Shown here: piece after piece, positions 1-11,161 of the stretch
Position numbering within the stretch: the stretch's first letter is position 1
Layout: each line of letters starts with the position of its first letter
From: Pyrus communis
Taxonomy: Eukaryota > Streptophyta > Magnoliopsida > Rosales > Rosaceae
NCBI RefSeq assembly: GCF_963583255.1
Contig: NC_084819.1
Coordinates: 1,743,501 to 1,807,500 of the forward strand
Reading direction: 5' to 3'
Length of the DNA: 64,000 nucleotides
Translations under genes and position numbers: made by a program
The notes under the pieces: generated by a model
Told to the model about the DNA's origin: nothing
Seen by the model: only the letters and a program-made list of their open reading frames with translations
The model's database searches: none

Positions 1-3000
1 GGAGAGATGTAGTCCATTATGTCGATATGAATATCATTGAGGACGACAACTGTACGCTCATGCACATTCGAGGTCTCATAAACAATGTTTCCAAATATGA
101 CTCCAGTCTCAGTTGAGGACACCTTGATATTAGCCTTTATTTGCTTACTAGATTCAGGAGCCAGAGTATAATTCTGTGGCCGCTCAACAAGCTTAAGATC
201 ACCCATGGTTGCCAACTCTAAGCACAAGTTCTGTAAGGTCTCTTTGGTTCGATTAATAACTGTGACATCAAGGACAATATCATAATGATGGACAGTCACA
301 TATGCTTCAGCATACACTGGGTCGCTAAATCCAGTGAGTTGGATGATTCGGTTAAGCTTGTTTGCATCATCCCCATCTTTGACAAACTGTCCTGTAGCAC
401 GTTTTAAATCATCTTGAACCTCATCTTCCAGTTCCAGTTGGCTCATACCCTTCATTAAAGATGTAGAATGGAGAATTAATTTAAATATAATACCAATCCA
501 ATACGCACATATGTTTAAGTTTAACAAAATATCAAATTTAGCTATCACAAACCAATAAAAACCAAAAGATTCGAAATAAGACTAAAGGCTTGTTTGAAAC
601 TAACCTAGACCTGACTTAGGGAGTAAACTCCAATGAAAACTTAAGCGTGTAAGCAAATTTCATACGAGACATAGAACTAAGACCATGATATATCCTTGTG
701 AAAGATAGCAAGATAATCAGCATGTCACTCAAAAGGCATGAGCTCGGCAAGCAAAGAATGAGGAAACCACATCTCATATGATACATTTCGACATAAGCAA
801 TTGTATTCTATAATCACTGTCAACAATGGTACTTTTGTAATCATTGTAAACAATTGTAATTTCTATTAATTTATCTTATCTACGTGGCAAGGGTGACAAA
901 GTCTCACAAATATGACACATTATCAATTTACAATTCCCCTGACAGTCACCTAATGACGGAACCATACTGTCAAAATTTCACGACGCAAGGGTGATAAAGT
1001 CTACAAATTGAAACCACAGGTATGAACATGCAACATCAGGGTACTAAACTAACATTAACCCTTAAAAAATGCCAAAACTAACAGATAAGCAACCATACAG
1101 TGTAGTGTACTAGTACATCACAAGTTATATAAATTGGTCAACATAAAAAATTGAAATGACAACAGTGAATGTCAGGTCCAGAAATTATTGTCAGACTTCA
1201 CAGAATTTGCAGATACGGTTAGACATATATAACGGATAACAAATGCATAAGTTGTACCTTCCTGCTCTTTAAATGGTAAAAGTCAATAAGGTCGTCTGGT
1301 TGTGCACGAGAAATCTGAGCCTTTGCTTTTATCTCCTCTGTCTCCCTTAATTGTTTTTCTGAAAGCATGTCAACAAAACTTTGACGGCAAGATTTCAACC
1401 ATATTTTTCTGATCTCATCACCAGTATTGCATAGCAATCTTATGCAGAGGACAATCCTATCATAAGAATCACTGTCAATTGGATGTGGAAGAACCGGAGA
1501 TTGTCCTAATTGCAGCATAGAGACAACGATCAACAGTGCTTGTGAAGATGCTTTATTCACTTCAACTTTGGATGGCTGGACCTCTTCCAATCTCAGAACA
1601 AGCTTGGTCAGAGTGCATGCGACAACTGCCCCGAGGAAAAAGTCACCAGTGAGAAGCAGGGATCTCAAGTTCCCAGATGCCAAGGATCCTTGAACAAGGG
1701 TAGGGGGAGAGAAAGCAGTTTCAGATGCAGCACTCTGTGTGGCATAAGTTCCATCAGCAAGAATAGCTGGTCTTTTAGAAGACACGGTCATGGAGTTTAC
1801 TTGCTGAACCTTTTTTGAAGAATCATTACTTTCTTCTTCTGAAACCGAGAAAAAGGGCAATTCTCCTAGGCACTGTTTAATTGTTGCAATTCCGCTCTCA
1901 ACTTCAGAAAGTGACATGCAATATTCTCCAATAATCCAAAGGGCACAAGAACAAACCCGTGATGCTCGGATTTGGTAGAAAGTGTCCAATAGCCTTGTTA
2001 TTATAGACACCCTTAGTTTAGGGTTGGTTTCTATTATCTCTCGGACAAAAATCACCACATCAACAGCAGAAGCAACATTGCTGTCTCCCAAGAAATCCAT
2101 CAACAGATGTACCACTGTGCTCGCAACTTCTGGGAACTTTATTGCACAAGAATGAATGGCTTGAATAAGCATCTGCCTGTATTCACCATTCTTTTCTAGC
2201 TCTCCATTCTGAGTCTTAACAACTTCCTTTTTCAAAGTAAGAACAACCTCATTGATGTTCTTGTGCGTAACCAAGTCGAGAACAATGTCTAGGGTCTTCC
2301 TCCTGATATCAAGATTTGGACTAGAAAGTGCCCTAAGCACATCCATGAACATATCAGCCACAACTTCCCTATGAGAAGACTTTAGCTCAGTCAGCCGATC
2401 AAGAACAATAAGCTTCACATTGTTGTCACTCTGAGAAAGAAGCAGCTGACAGTAGGTATTGGCAGCAGCTCTAATAGCAGTAGGAGCATACGACAAGGAA
2501 ACAAGTGTTCCAGCACACTCATATACAACTGCAGTTGAAGGCGCATTCAGCAAAGATATAATGATCTTAATGTACCTCCCCTTCTCCCCACGGTTTGTTC
2601 TACACACTTTTCGTATCAGCTCTAACACAATCATTTGCAACAATTCACCCCATTCAGACACCCTATCAACATTGGTCAAAAGGTAATTAATTGCACGTTC
2701 CTGGGCACAAGTAAAGAGCATGAGAAACGCATTCCGCTTAGCAGATTGATCCTGCTCTGTAGAAAGAATCTTCTCAATCATTTCAGGTGCATCAACCAAG
2801 AGTTGCTCCCCGTTTGGTAGCTTATATATGGACATCACAGCTAATATAGCATTTCTTCTAATATAAGGATGCCGATGCTCCAAATTTTGCAAAACAGAAG
2901 GGATTAATGGCTCAATTATTTCAGGCTCATTCAACCGGCAAAGAAACCTCAAAGTTACACCACGAATATACTCATTGGGGTGCTGTAGGTTGTTCCTCAA

Positions 3001-3300
3001 ATTTTGGCATATTAAAATCATTTCAGGCAAGACTCTACCCTTTTGATCAGTTTTGTCGATTATCTCCAAATATAGGAGCAACAACTTCTGGACAGTGTGG
3101 TCCTCAGAAGGCAAAACATATCTTACGATTGTAATAAAAAGTTGAGGTAACGTTTCACCATTCAACAAAAGCATGATTGCCTTTTTCATTGCATCTATCT
3201 TTGCATCCACATCATTGCCCTCGAGAGATTCCTTGATTTCATTTGCAATTGCAGGTGTCCCCTTGTCAAAGTGAACGAGCAGACTACAAGATTTCTCCAT
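1..3300 (-). CDS. COPB: Coatomer subunit beta (beta-COP), 3' end outside window
   Basis: Beta subunit of the COPI coat, which buds vesicles from Golgi membranes for retrograde transport. The first coding exon (3300-1258, 681 codons, phase 0) starts [16 protein letters not shown] and carries the adaptin-type HEAT repeats. It ends at a GT donor at 1257. The intron is 450-1257. The second exon (449-1) opens with [20 protein letters not shown] and continues to HIDIMDYIS, typical of the start of the beta-COP appendage region. About 830 residues are visible; plant beta-COP is about 950, so roughly the last 120 lie past the left edge. The start is supported by an acceptor 14 bases upstream (TTTTTCAG at 3315-3322) and by the family N-terminus. 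No frameshift is seen. Confidence 0.96.
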
Positions 3301-3796
3301 TTCTAATTTGCTTCCTGAAAAACAATGGTTTCCTATTAGTTTAAACCATCAATAGAATGACTTAAGCATGTGATAACCAATACATATACATACACATATG
3401 CATATATATATATATAGAGTGATAGTATACTTGGAATGATTGAGTAAAGTTTATATAATGGATACCAAGTCCTTAAAGCACTCACTCTAAACATTAAAAC
3501 TTCGGGATACCAAGTCCTTGAAGGAACACAACCTTTAGCCTTAATATATCGAGTATATTATAAAGTCACTGGCACAAACATGAATTTCCAAGCCTTAACC
3601 AAGAGTCCTAGAGACCACACACTTTTAATCCAAACCAACCAAGAAAATGCAAACATCAAAGTTCCCAAAACCATTAGGTGGTCAGATATCAGTTTACCTT
3701 CAAATTGGTGTTTGATTAATGAAAGCAAGCCAGTAGCTATCCAAAACAGTCTAGTCAATCTGGATAACATAGATGGAGATCCGGAAGAAGTTGACT

Positions 3797-4938
3797 GTTT
3801 AAGGATACCTTCATAACGAATATCAGATGCATCGGTCTCAACTATCTTAAAAGAGTTGGGAGTTAGAATGCCAAGACAAGACAAAGAGATGGGATTTGAT
3901 CTGTTTGAAAATAGAGGTATGAATGGTAGACCATGCTGGAGGATTATCTTTAAGACGATCAAACAATGGTTTACACTGTTGACGAAGATGAGGATAAAAT
4001 TCAGATACATAATTTAGTAATCCAAGGAATTTTTGAAGTTGAGTTTTATCAATAATCTAATCTAGAAATTTATCAGCAAATTGGATGACTCTATCAATAG
4101 GCTGGTTGGTAGATATGAATATTATATCCTAAAAATCTAAGGTTGGTCTGAAACAATTTGATTTTATATGCAGAAACAACTAATCAATTGGACTTAATTA
4201 TCCTAGCAAACAAATGCATATGTTTTCAATGCTCGTCTATGGACTTTGAATAAATAAGAACATCATCAATATACATAATCGAAAAATGACTATATTGATT
4301 AAAAATCTCATTCATGATATTTTGAAATTCATTTGGAGCATTCTTAAGGCCAAAAGGCATTACATTCCATTCATAATGTCCGAAATGAGTTACAAAAACT
4401 GTTTCGTATTTATCATTTTCATGAATTTGAATTTGCCAAGCCTAATTTCATATCAAATTTTGAAAAAAATGACTGCTTGAGAAAGTCTCTTTATTAAATT
4501 TCTTTTGTTGGGGATTGGATACCGAATCCATTCCAAAACTTCATTCAAAGGTTTATAGTTAATAACTAGTCTAGGAGTACCTTTTTCTAATTCTGCGTTC
4601 TTTTGAACATAAAAGGCAGGGCATGACTATGGTGACTTACTTTTACGGATACTTCTTTTATTAAGAAGTTCTTGTATTTTTGTTTTGCAGAATTCTAAGA
4701 CTTCTTGACTCATTTGGATAGGTCTAGCTTTAGTTAGGATTTTCGATTCATTAAACTCCTTTATGTAAGGAAGTTTAACAATGTGTTGAGTACTATAATT
4801 AGCTTGTGCAGAGTTCCATACTCCTGAATGGAAACAAACAATTTGTTCAGGAGATCTGAAAGAAATTGTGCCTAAACTAGATCTAGAGCTAGTGCTGGCC
4901 ATTAAATTAAATCTAAATAATCTACACATGAAATTCAC
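3797..4938 (-). pseudogene. Pararetroviral reverse transcriptase / RNase H remnant
   Basis: Reading the minus strand, a viral ORF start at 4938 is fused after about 25 residues to a small RNase H-like piece. That is followed by the N-terminal part of a caulimovirid reverse transcriptase. The active-site motif YIDD is at 4273-4262, and an RNase H start motif (ETDASD) lies near 3840-3823. Several in-frame stops and frame changes interrupt it, for example a stop just after the YIDD block. The order RNase H piece then RT is not the viral order, so the block was spliced together by rearrangement. It is dead as a gene. Confidence 0.85.
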
Positions 4939-5992
4939 AAATCAAGCAAACAAAATATAAAAAACTTATTTGATTCACCTTCCTCACGCATTCGCTAAAT
5001 TCCTTCCCCTCTCATGGGACTTGTTGTTTGGACAGCGCCTTACTGTTTGGTTGGAAATTCAAACAAATTTAGAGGACCGACAAATAAGATAGACTGTAAA
5101 TCGAACGACTAATTATGAACCTGACTTGTAGATTATAAAGATGCTAATGCAATTACCAACCACTTGGCTCTGATACCAAATGGGGGTGGAAGCTTACCGT
5201 CTATTGACGATGATAGAAATTATGAGGACAACACTCAAGACTACAATCATTCTGGGGATTAGGACAGCAGATATCAAACCAAAGACTATAGATGCAAAAA
5301 AAGAATTGAATAAACAACTGATCAGTATTTACCTTAAATTTGAGATACTCAATGAATTGACTGGGATTAAGACATAAATGCCAATTAAAATCAGTAGTAA
5401 TGAAAATATTCTTCATAATGAATTTAAATTAATGATGCAGATATATATTTGAAAATAATTTTATTTCAAATTGAAAACCAACTTATAATTTCGTCTACTG
5501 ATGATTAATGGAAAAAACTGTAGTGCTCGCAGGCATCCTTGATTGAAAATAAAGTACAAGTGTTTGATAATTTAATTGGGAATGAGATGGAGCTGAATAA
5601 TGACTTCTGTTCTTAAGAGAATTCGTAGAAGTTTTAGCTATATTTTGGACAAAGTCCGACCCTTTGATCTGAAAATGAATTCTCCTTTTGTAGGGAAAGG
5701 AGTATCGATTATTGCTGCGGGAATCCTGGATTGCATATGCTACAGGCTGTTAAAGCTGACGAATGATGATACTTTTTACTGTGTATTCATGATGCTGCCT
5801 TCGAAATGATGAATGAATAGTAAAAGTAATTTTACTATTCATGAATAATGACTTGTCTCCTGCTATTGCTGATGAATAGTGCTTTGTCTAAATGATTACT
5901 GCTACTGATTTGTGATAAAATCACATGGCTTCTACTATGCGATTTACAAGTGTAAAAACCCCAGAATGATTTCAAATTATTACATTTTCAAA
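4863..5992 (-). repeat. Inverted-repeat arm A: viral intergenic/leader region
   Basis: About 1.1 kb that is the reverse complement of 6428-7443. Matching anchors: GGATTAGGACAGCAGATATC near 5256 pairs with its complement near 7155, and GATTTACAAG at 5940 pairs with CTTGTAAATC near 6472. This arm keeps the primer-binding site and reads toward the viral ORF start at 4938. It contains a near-perfect small palindrome (GAATAGTAAAA..TTTTACTATTC) near 5815-5840. Confidence 0.85.
5164..5178 (-). other. Viral primer-binding site for initiator Met-tRNA
   Basis: The minus strand reads TTGGTATCAGAGCCAAG around this site. TGGTATCAGAGC is the standard Met-tRNA complement that starts minus-strand synthesis in Caulimoviridae. 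It lies about 230 bases before the viral ORF start at 4938, in the expected order. The matching stretch is missing from the second, inverted arm. Confidence 0.85.
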
Positions 5993-6427
5993 ATTCTAAT
6001 TTCAAATGGGTCTTGAGAATCTGCCCACTTGATTGGTTGAGACAAAAGGTCTGATGAGTTGGAACTTGTTTCTTCTTCATTGTGCAGCAAAGCTGCTTCT
6101 GCCATAAGCTTGTCAGCCAATTCTTTGAGCTATGAGGATTTCTTTTTTTTTCTTCGAACTTGATTTGGATGATCTAGATGATTTAGGTTTTCTTTTGAAA
6201 GAAGATGAAGGACTAATGTCTGATAAAGATTGTGTTTGTTCTGGAATTTCTGGCAACGCCTTTGTTGTTGGTGGAGATACCATCGAGACAGGTACAATGG
6301 GAAATTCTGATGAAACCAAGTTGATTTTTTAATAGTCAAATTTATCCCACCATTTGACCCATCTGGAATGGTAGACTTCACCTGTTTCGATCTCGTAATT
6401 CCAAGTCATGATCTAGGGGATCTTGTA
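5993..6427 (-). pseudogene. Spacer: 3' end of a pararetroviral ORF
   Basis: Between the inverted arms, the minus strand has an open frame from 6319 to about 6113. Its product is rich in Pro, Ser and Lys with a basic tail (KSSRSSKSSSKKKK). It runs toward the viral intergenic region of arm A, so it is probably the 3' end of a viral reading frame. The exact protein is not recognised. Confidence 0.45.
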
Positions 6428-7443
6428 TTTTGAAAATGTAATAATTTGAAATTATTTCGGGGTTTTTACCCTTGTAAATCGCACAGTAGAAGCCATATGA
6501 TTTTATCACAAATCAGCAGCAGCAGTCATTCAGACAAAGCACTATTAATCAGCAGTAGCACCAGACAAGTCACTATTCATGAATAGTAAAATTACTTTTA
6601 CTATTCATCCATTATTTTGAAAGACAACAGCGTGAATACACAGTAAAAAAGTATTATCATTCGCTAGCTTTAATAGTCTATAGCACATGCAATCCAAGAT
6701 TCCTACAGCAATAATCGAGACTCCTTTCCCTACAAAAGGAGAATTCATTTTCTGAACAAAGGGTCGAACTTTGTCCAAACATAGCTGAGACTTCTACGAA
6801 TTCTCTTAAGAACATAAGCCATTATTCAGCTCCATCCCATTTCTAGTAAAATTATCAAACACTTGTATTTTATTTTCAATCAAGGATGCCTGCGAGCATC
6901 ACTGTTTTTCCCATTAATCATCAGTAGACAAAATTGTAACTTGGTTTCCAATTTGAAATAAAATTATTTTCAAATATATATCTGCATCATTAATTTAAAT
7001 TCATTATGAAGAATATTTTCATTACCACTGATTTTAATTGACAATTATGTCTTTATCCCAGTAAATTCATTGAGTATCTCAAATTTAAGGTAAATACTGA
7101 TCAGTCATTTGTTCAATTCTTTCTTTGCATCTATATCCTTTAGTCTGATATCTGCTGTCCTAATCCCTATAATGAATGTAGTCTTGGCAAGTTAGGTTCA
7201 TAATTAATCTTTCAATTTACAGTCTATCTTATTTGTCGGTCCTCTAAATTTATTTGAATTCCCAGCCAAACAGTAAGGCATGGTCCAAACAATAAGTCCT
7301 AAGGAATTTAGCGAATACGAGAGGAAAGTGAATCAAATAAGTTTTTTGTATTTTATTTGCTTGATTTGTGAATTTCATGAGTAGATTATTTAGATCTAAT
7401 TCAATGGCTAGTACTAACTCTAGATCCAGTTTAGGCACAATAC
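6428..7443 (+). repeat. Inverted-repeat arm B: viral intergenic/leader region
   Basis: Plus-oriented partner of arm A, ending in the same viral ORF start (ATGAATTTCATG at 7368). Compared with arm A it lacks about 105 bases around the primer-binding site (junction near 7187). The arms are separated by about 435 bases. Confidence 0.85.
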
Positions 7444-7600
7444 TAGATATTGTTAATGAAGAACAAAAACTTGATTTTCAAACTGATGAAAGTGTTGACT
7501 TTAGAGATTGGAACATCCCCAAGGTTTCAAGTAAAAATATTTACAAAAAGAAATGGTCAGTAGCCTCATTTAGAAGGGACTCCTTGTCCAATATCCTTGT
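7368..7600 (+). pseudogene. Pararetroviral movement-protein N-terminus (fragment)
   Basis: The plus-strand frame from ATG 7368 has the same first residues as the minus-strand ORF at 4938 (MNFM.RLFR.N.MAST). It continues for about 70 residues into a region with WNIPKV, as at the start of a caulimovirid polyprotein. Near 7580 it runs into the oppositely oriented capsid block, so it is truncated. Confidence 0.6.
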
Positions 7601-9310
7601 CAAAAATTGGTATTCCTTCTTCATCTTTTTGTGAGATGTTTTTCCCGCTAGGAATGAAGCATTTCTGTAAATCCAATGACCAAAAGGCCGACAACTTGTG
7701 TTTGGATGAGATTATGATTGGTAATATAACTATTAGCAACCATAGAGATATGTTGAAGTTTGTTGAGAAGTTCTTGTTCTGACAAACCATCTATATTCCA
7801 TTCATAGAGTTTATCAGAAGAGACTGAGAATTGGTTTTGAATATTTCTTTCCTCAAATTGGATATCCGGAGGTGTTGGCCTGGGATGCCAATTCTTGGTA
7901 AGAGACGTTGGGTTGACTCTTTTATTGGTAATCCTTTTTAATTCAAGATTTTGAAAAACTTGTTCAACTTTTCGAATGGAATCCGAATCATCTGATTCAG
8001 AAGAGGATGAAGATACTTCTGATTGAGAAGGATATTTTAAGACATAACCTGTCTTTTCTTGTTTTAGTTCTGTTAACATTTGATCAATTTTTTGACTTGT
8101 GGAGAGTGTTTTTAAGGCTTGCCTTTGAAGAGGATTCTAGGAAATTAATTAGAGGTTTTTCCCTGGTTAACGACTTTGGTTGAGAAAGTTTGTCAATTTT
8201 AGTTTCAATTTTATCAAGTTGTTTACCAATGGTGTGGAGACTTTGATTGGTAAAATTGTTTTGTTCAATAACAGGTTTAACTCCTGCATCTTCCTTAAGA
8301 AGTTTAAAAGGAGTTGTTGGGATTTGCGTATACGCAGTTGAAATAAGAATTGTTTCTTGTGAAGGATGACTAGAGGAGACAATAGTTTTGTCTTCTTAAG
8401 CCAATTTTCTTTGGTTATTACTTCTAATTTCTTTTTAGACTCGTAATACTTTTTAACATAATCGAAGAAAAATGCTTCAAATCTATGTATTTGCATAAAA
8501 TTTTTCCATTTTTTATGAATTTCTAATTTTTCTTCATGAGTATATTTATTTCTGAAAACATTTCATCTTGGAATATTTTCTTCAGCTTCAATATCAGCAT
8601 TGAGCTTTTTTCTATTTGGTTTAAAAGGTTTGTTTAAAACTAAAACTTGATGATTAATCTGACCTGTGTCAAAATCATATTCTGTAGGAGAAGTTTGTTC
8701 TCCTTGATCTTGGGGTTGGTATATTAGGTGTGTGACTTGGGAGGTCATTTCGACTGACTTTAACTTGATGTTAATTAAATCATTAATTAACTCTTGTTGG
8801 GTGGCAGATGAACTGGAGTACTTGTGATAAACTTGAGATTTTTTCTTTTTGTTGGAGGAAGCAATAGGAGGTAATCCGTATTGTTCACATAATGTTCCTA
8901 GCTCATACTTGGCTATGGATTTGTTTTTGTTAACTTGTTTTGAAATCTTCATATCGATACACATTTTCAAGCCTTCCTTCTGGATAATATTAATTATATT
9001 TCCATAAGTAAAGGTATGATATGGTATGATACCTTCTTCATTAACTAAGACACTTCTGATTTTGTGTGCAAAAAGGTTTGTTAATCCATTTATGAATTTT
9101 TCTTTCCAGAAAGGTTGATTATTGTCTTCTCTGAGCATGACTCTAGACATGAACACATCTTTGTACCATCTAAAGTCGCTTAGAGTTGGACATCTCAGAT
9201 TGCTGAGTTGATCATGGATCCTGGAAGTGACATTACTAGGTGTTCCTATGAAATGTTCTATAATTGTGAAAAGCAATGTATTGACTGCATCTGGGACTCC
9301 TTGTCCAATA
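7570..9310 (-). pseudogene. Pararetroviral capsid-region block, circularly permuted
   Basis: Minus-strand frames from 9276 to 8563 encode a capsid-like stretch containing FWKEKFINGL and EGLKMCIDMKIS. The frames from 8496-8167 and 8079-7648 encode a lysine-rich linker and an acidic Ser/Glu/Asp region that in related viruses precede the capsid. The block is therefore permuted: its left end (near 7580) and right end (near 9305) share the same short viral motif (GACAAGGAGTCCC) and would be contiguous in the virus. The CCHC zinc knuckle expected after the capsid is missing at about 8565. Frame breaks are present. Confidence 0.75.
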
Positions 9311-9547
9311 TGCTTAAATCTTTCTATCTTAAGAAGCTAAATAAATTAGTTTCTTCTGATGAATCTGGCACTAGCCAACCTCAATCAACTCCAAAAATCT
9401 TTCTTAGCACAACCTTAGAAAGGTTCAATAAGACTAAGAAAGAAGTCACAATAAAAGATCTCCAACGTGAAGTTATTAAAATCAAAGACGAAATTAGGTT
9501 TCTGAAGTCCGAAAACCTAGAAATTCGTACACATCTCAGTAGTCCAA

Positions 9548-9555
<8 letters not shown>
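9300..9555 (+). pseudogene. Pararetroviral polyprotein fragment (coiled-coil-like)
   Basis: An open plus-strand frame of about 85 residues starts at the capsid junction. It contains TTLERFNKTKKEVTIKDLQR and a heptad-like run, and ends in an AT microsatellite. It is inferred to be part of the same viral polyprotein because it is fused to the block; no specific domain is visible. Confidence 0.45.

Positions 9556-9590
<35 letters not shown>
9550..9590. repeat. (AT)n microsatellite
   Basis: About 40 bases of alternating A and T at the right edge of the viral insertion. Confidence 0.95.
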
Positions 9591-9592
<2 letters not shown>

Positions 9593-10584
9593 GCTGGGCT
9601 GTTTGTCAAGGTACATAAGGACAATGCCTTATACGGTTTACTGCGTAATCACATCTAAAATGTTTGAATTTGACTTACTTCCTAATAATACAAAATATTT
9701 AGCTCAACAACTGAACTCCATGCTTTAAGTGCAGAAAATGCAATCACCGAGTTTATCAATATGTCATATAGATATACATACTACCCAACAACTCTGGCAC
9801 TCTATGTATTTGTCTTCATAGAGAACCAGAAGGACTCATACAAAAGTTTATTATAGCGAACAAGCTCACTTTTCTACTTCATATACACCTGTTTCCATGT
9901 TAAGTGCAATCAAAATTAAAAATCATGCCGTGCACAGACTCACAAAAACCCCTCTTCTGTCACGTTTATTCTGAATCTTGCTGCCGCCATTCATGGACAG
10001 GATTATTAGACAGTCAATTTTAACTTGCGAGAAAACGGTAACCAAATACATTTGATCAACCAAATCTATACTTTGAAATGTGTGAAAAGAGAGAATCAAT
10101 TTCCGAATTTGCTCGAAACAGAACAAATCAGATCTGAAATTCTAGCCTTTAACGGAATTGACTCGGGTGGATTTATCAAATGTACATTACTGATCTGCGT
10201 CTACATTTACGTCCAAGCCTCGGTTTCAACTTCTATAAGCAACAACAAGAATTCTCTTCAATTTCAAATCAAATTCTACCATTTCAGATCAACAACAACA
10301 AGATTTGAAGTGGAGAAAAAAAAATCCTCAAATTATCGAATTTAGCTTCGGAATGAGAAAACAAGCAAGCACTAATCAATCAAAGCACAAGTTTCAGCGC
10401 TAATCAGTTGACGAGAGCAAAACTGAAATCAAACAAAAACCAGAAGCTCTATTCCATGTAAATCCGGCATCGTTATACGTCAAAGAGAATATATTCTCTC
10501 AATTTTCTCGGTAACCAAACAGAAAAGAATGATCAAGTTTTGAGATCTGGAGACTAGCAGAGAAAGAGAGAGAGAGAAACTGAC

Positions 10585-10650
10585 CTTTCTTTCTAGTCCT
10601 GCGTCAAAATTTGAGCTGAGAAGAGGCAGCAACGTAGAGAGTGCACAGAG
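10585..10650 (-). other. Probable non-coding first exon (5' leader) of COPB
   Basis: On the minus strand a short GC-richer stretch ends in AGAAAG followed by a good donor, GTCAGT (10584-10579). The only coding exon of COPB is preceded by a strong acceptor 14 bases before its ATG, so a leader exon must lie upstream. This site fits and has a TATA box at the right distance. The upper limit is a guess from that spacing. cDNA reads would decide it. Confidence 0.6.
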
Positions 10651-10673
10651 GAATCAGATCCAAAATGGTTGAA

Positions 10674-10681
10674 TATTTATA
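10674..10681 (-). promoter_or_regulatory. TATA box of the COPB leader exon
   Basis: The minus strand reads TATAAATA. A start about 25-30 bases downstream would fall near 10645, just before the proposed leader exon with its splice donor. Function is inferred from motif and spacing only. Confidence 0.5.
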
Positions 10682-10977
10682 TCATATTTACAAAAACCAG
10701 TTTACAGGCTCATATAGCTGTTCGATCTGCGGGGCACAGTTTTACCCTTTTACATTTTTACTTACCCTGCTCCTTTACACGGTGCTAATAGTTTCGTGGT
10801 GTCATTCGTCTTATTGATGTCTGCCACATGTTTTGAAAAATAAATTATTTCTTCAATAGATGCTTGACACATGTTAAATTGATAACAAAAAGATCTCGTT
10901 AAATTGTCCGATAAAAATGTTACATGTGTTATATAGGTTAAATCATGATTATTAGTTGTTGTTTGGTTTTGAATAAG

Positions 10978-11151
10978 GAAGAGGATCCTCTCCAGACCCA
11001 TTTTGCTAGGATTTTCACATTTTAGTCGTTCATCGTACATCGTGCGATCAGTTTTTGTCAATTACTATTTGTGTTTAGTTTTAAAATGAATAGCTAAGAT
11101 GTGAGGATCCTTAGAATCCTCACAATTTGGATCCAGATGGAATCCAAATCC
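10978..11151. mobile_element. MITE, 174 bp, Mutator-like, with 10-bp target duplication
   Basis: Flanked by TTTGAATAAG at 10968-10977 and 11152-11161. The ends carry GGATCC-type inverted sequences (GAAGAGGATCCTCTCC left, complement of GGATTTGGATTCC right). It belongs to a GGATCC family also seen at 35.6, 59.4 and 61.1 kb. It sits between the COPB and PDS promoters. Confidence 0.65.
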
Positions 11152-11161
11152 TTTGAATAAG

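Larger units (their letters stand above)
3560..9560. mobile_element. Rearranged endogenous pararetrovirus (Caulimoviridae)
   Basis: Integrated, defective DNA of a plant pararetrovirus. Visible parts are a reverse-transcriptase/RNase H remnant (minus, 3.6-4.9 kb), an initiator-tRNA primer site (5164-5178), two inverted copies of the intergenic/leader region, a movement-protein start (plus, 7.4 kb), a capsid-region block (minus, 7.6-9.3 kb) and another polyprotein piece (plus, 9.3-9.55 kb). Pieces are in both orientations and out of viral order, with stops and frameshifts, so it is non-functional. No LTRs or integrase are seen, which fits illegitimate integration. The conserved gene parts resemble petuvirus/florendovirus-like lineages, but the genus is not established. 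Outer boundaries are approximate. Confidence 0.85.
3315..10584 (-). other. Long 5'-leader intron of COPB, filled with viral DNA
   Basis: Proposed 7.27 kb intron between the leader exon (donor 10584) and the first coding exon (acceptor 3315). About 6 kb of it (roughly 3.56-9.55 kb) is a rearranged endogenous pararetrovirus. The remaining host DNA (3315-3560 and 9600-10580) shows no gene. A short direct repeat, GGATACCAAGTCCTT, occurs near 3460 and 3505. Confidence 0.55.

Noticed and set aside
2459..3134. Plus-strand open frames of 61-75 codons opposite COPB
   Set aside because: They are antisense shadows of the conserved COPB exon and have no signature of their own.
3580..3816. Plus-strand 78-codon frame in the viral region
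   Set aside because: It is antisense to the RT/RNase H remnant and has no recognisable domain.
9923..10345. Open frames of 67-106 codons upstream of the viral DNA
   Set aside because: No family pattern; they overlap on both strands in the presumed leader intron.
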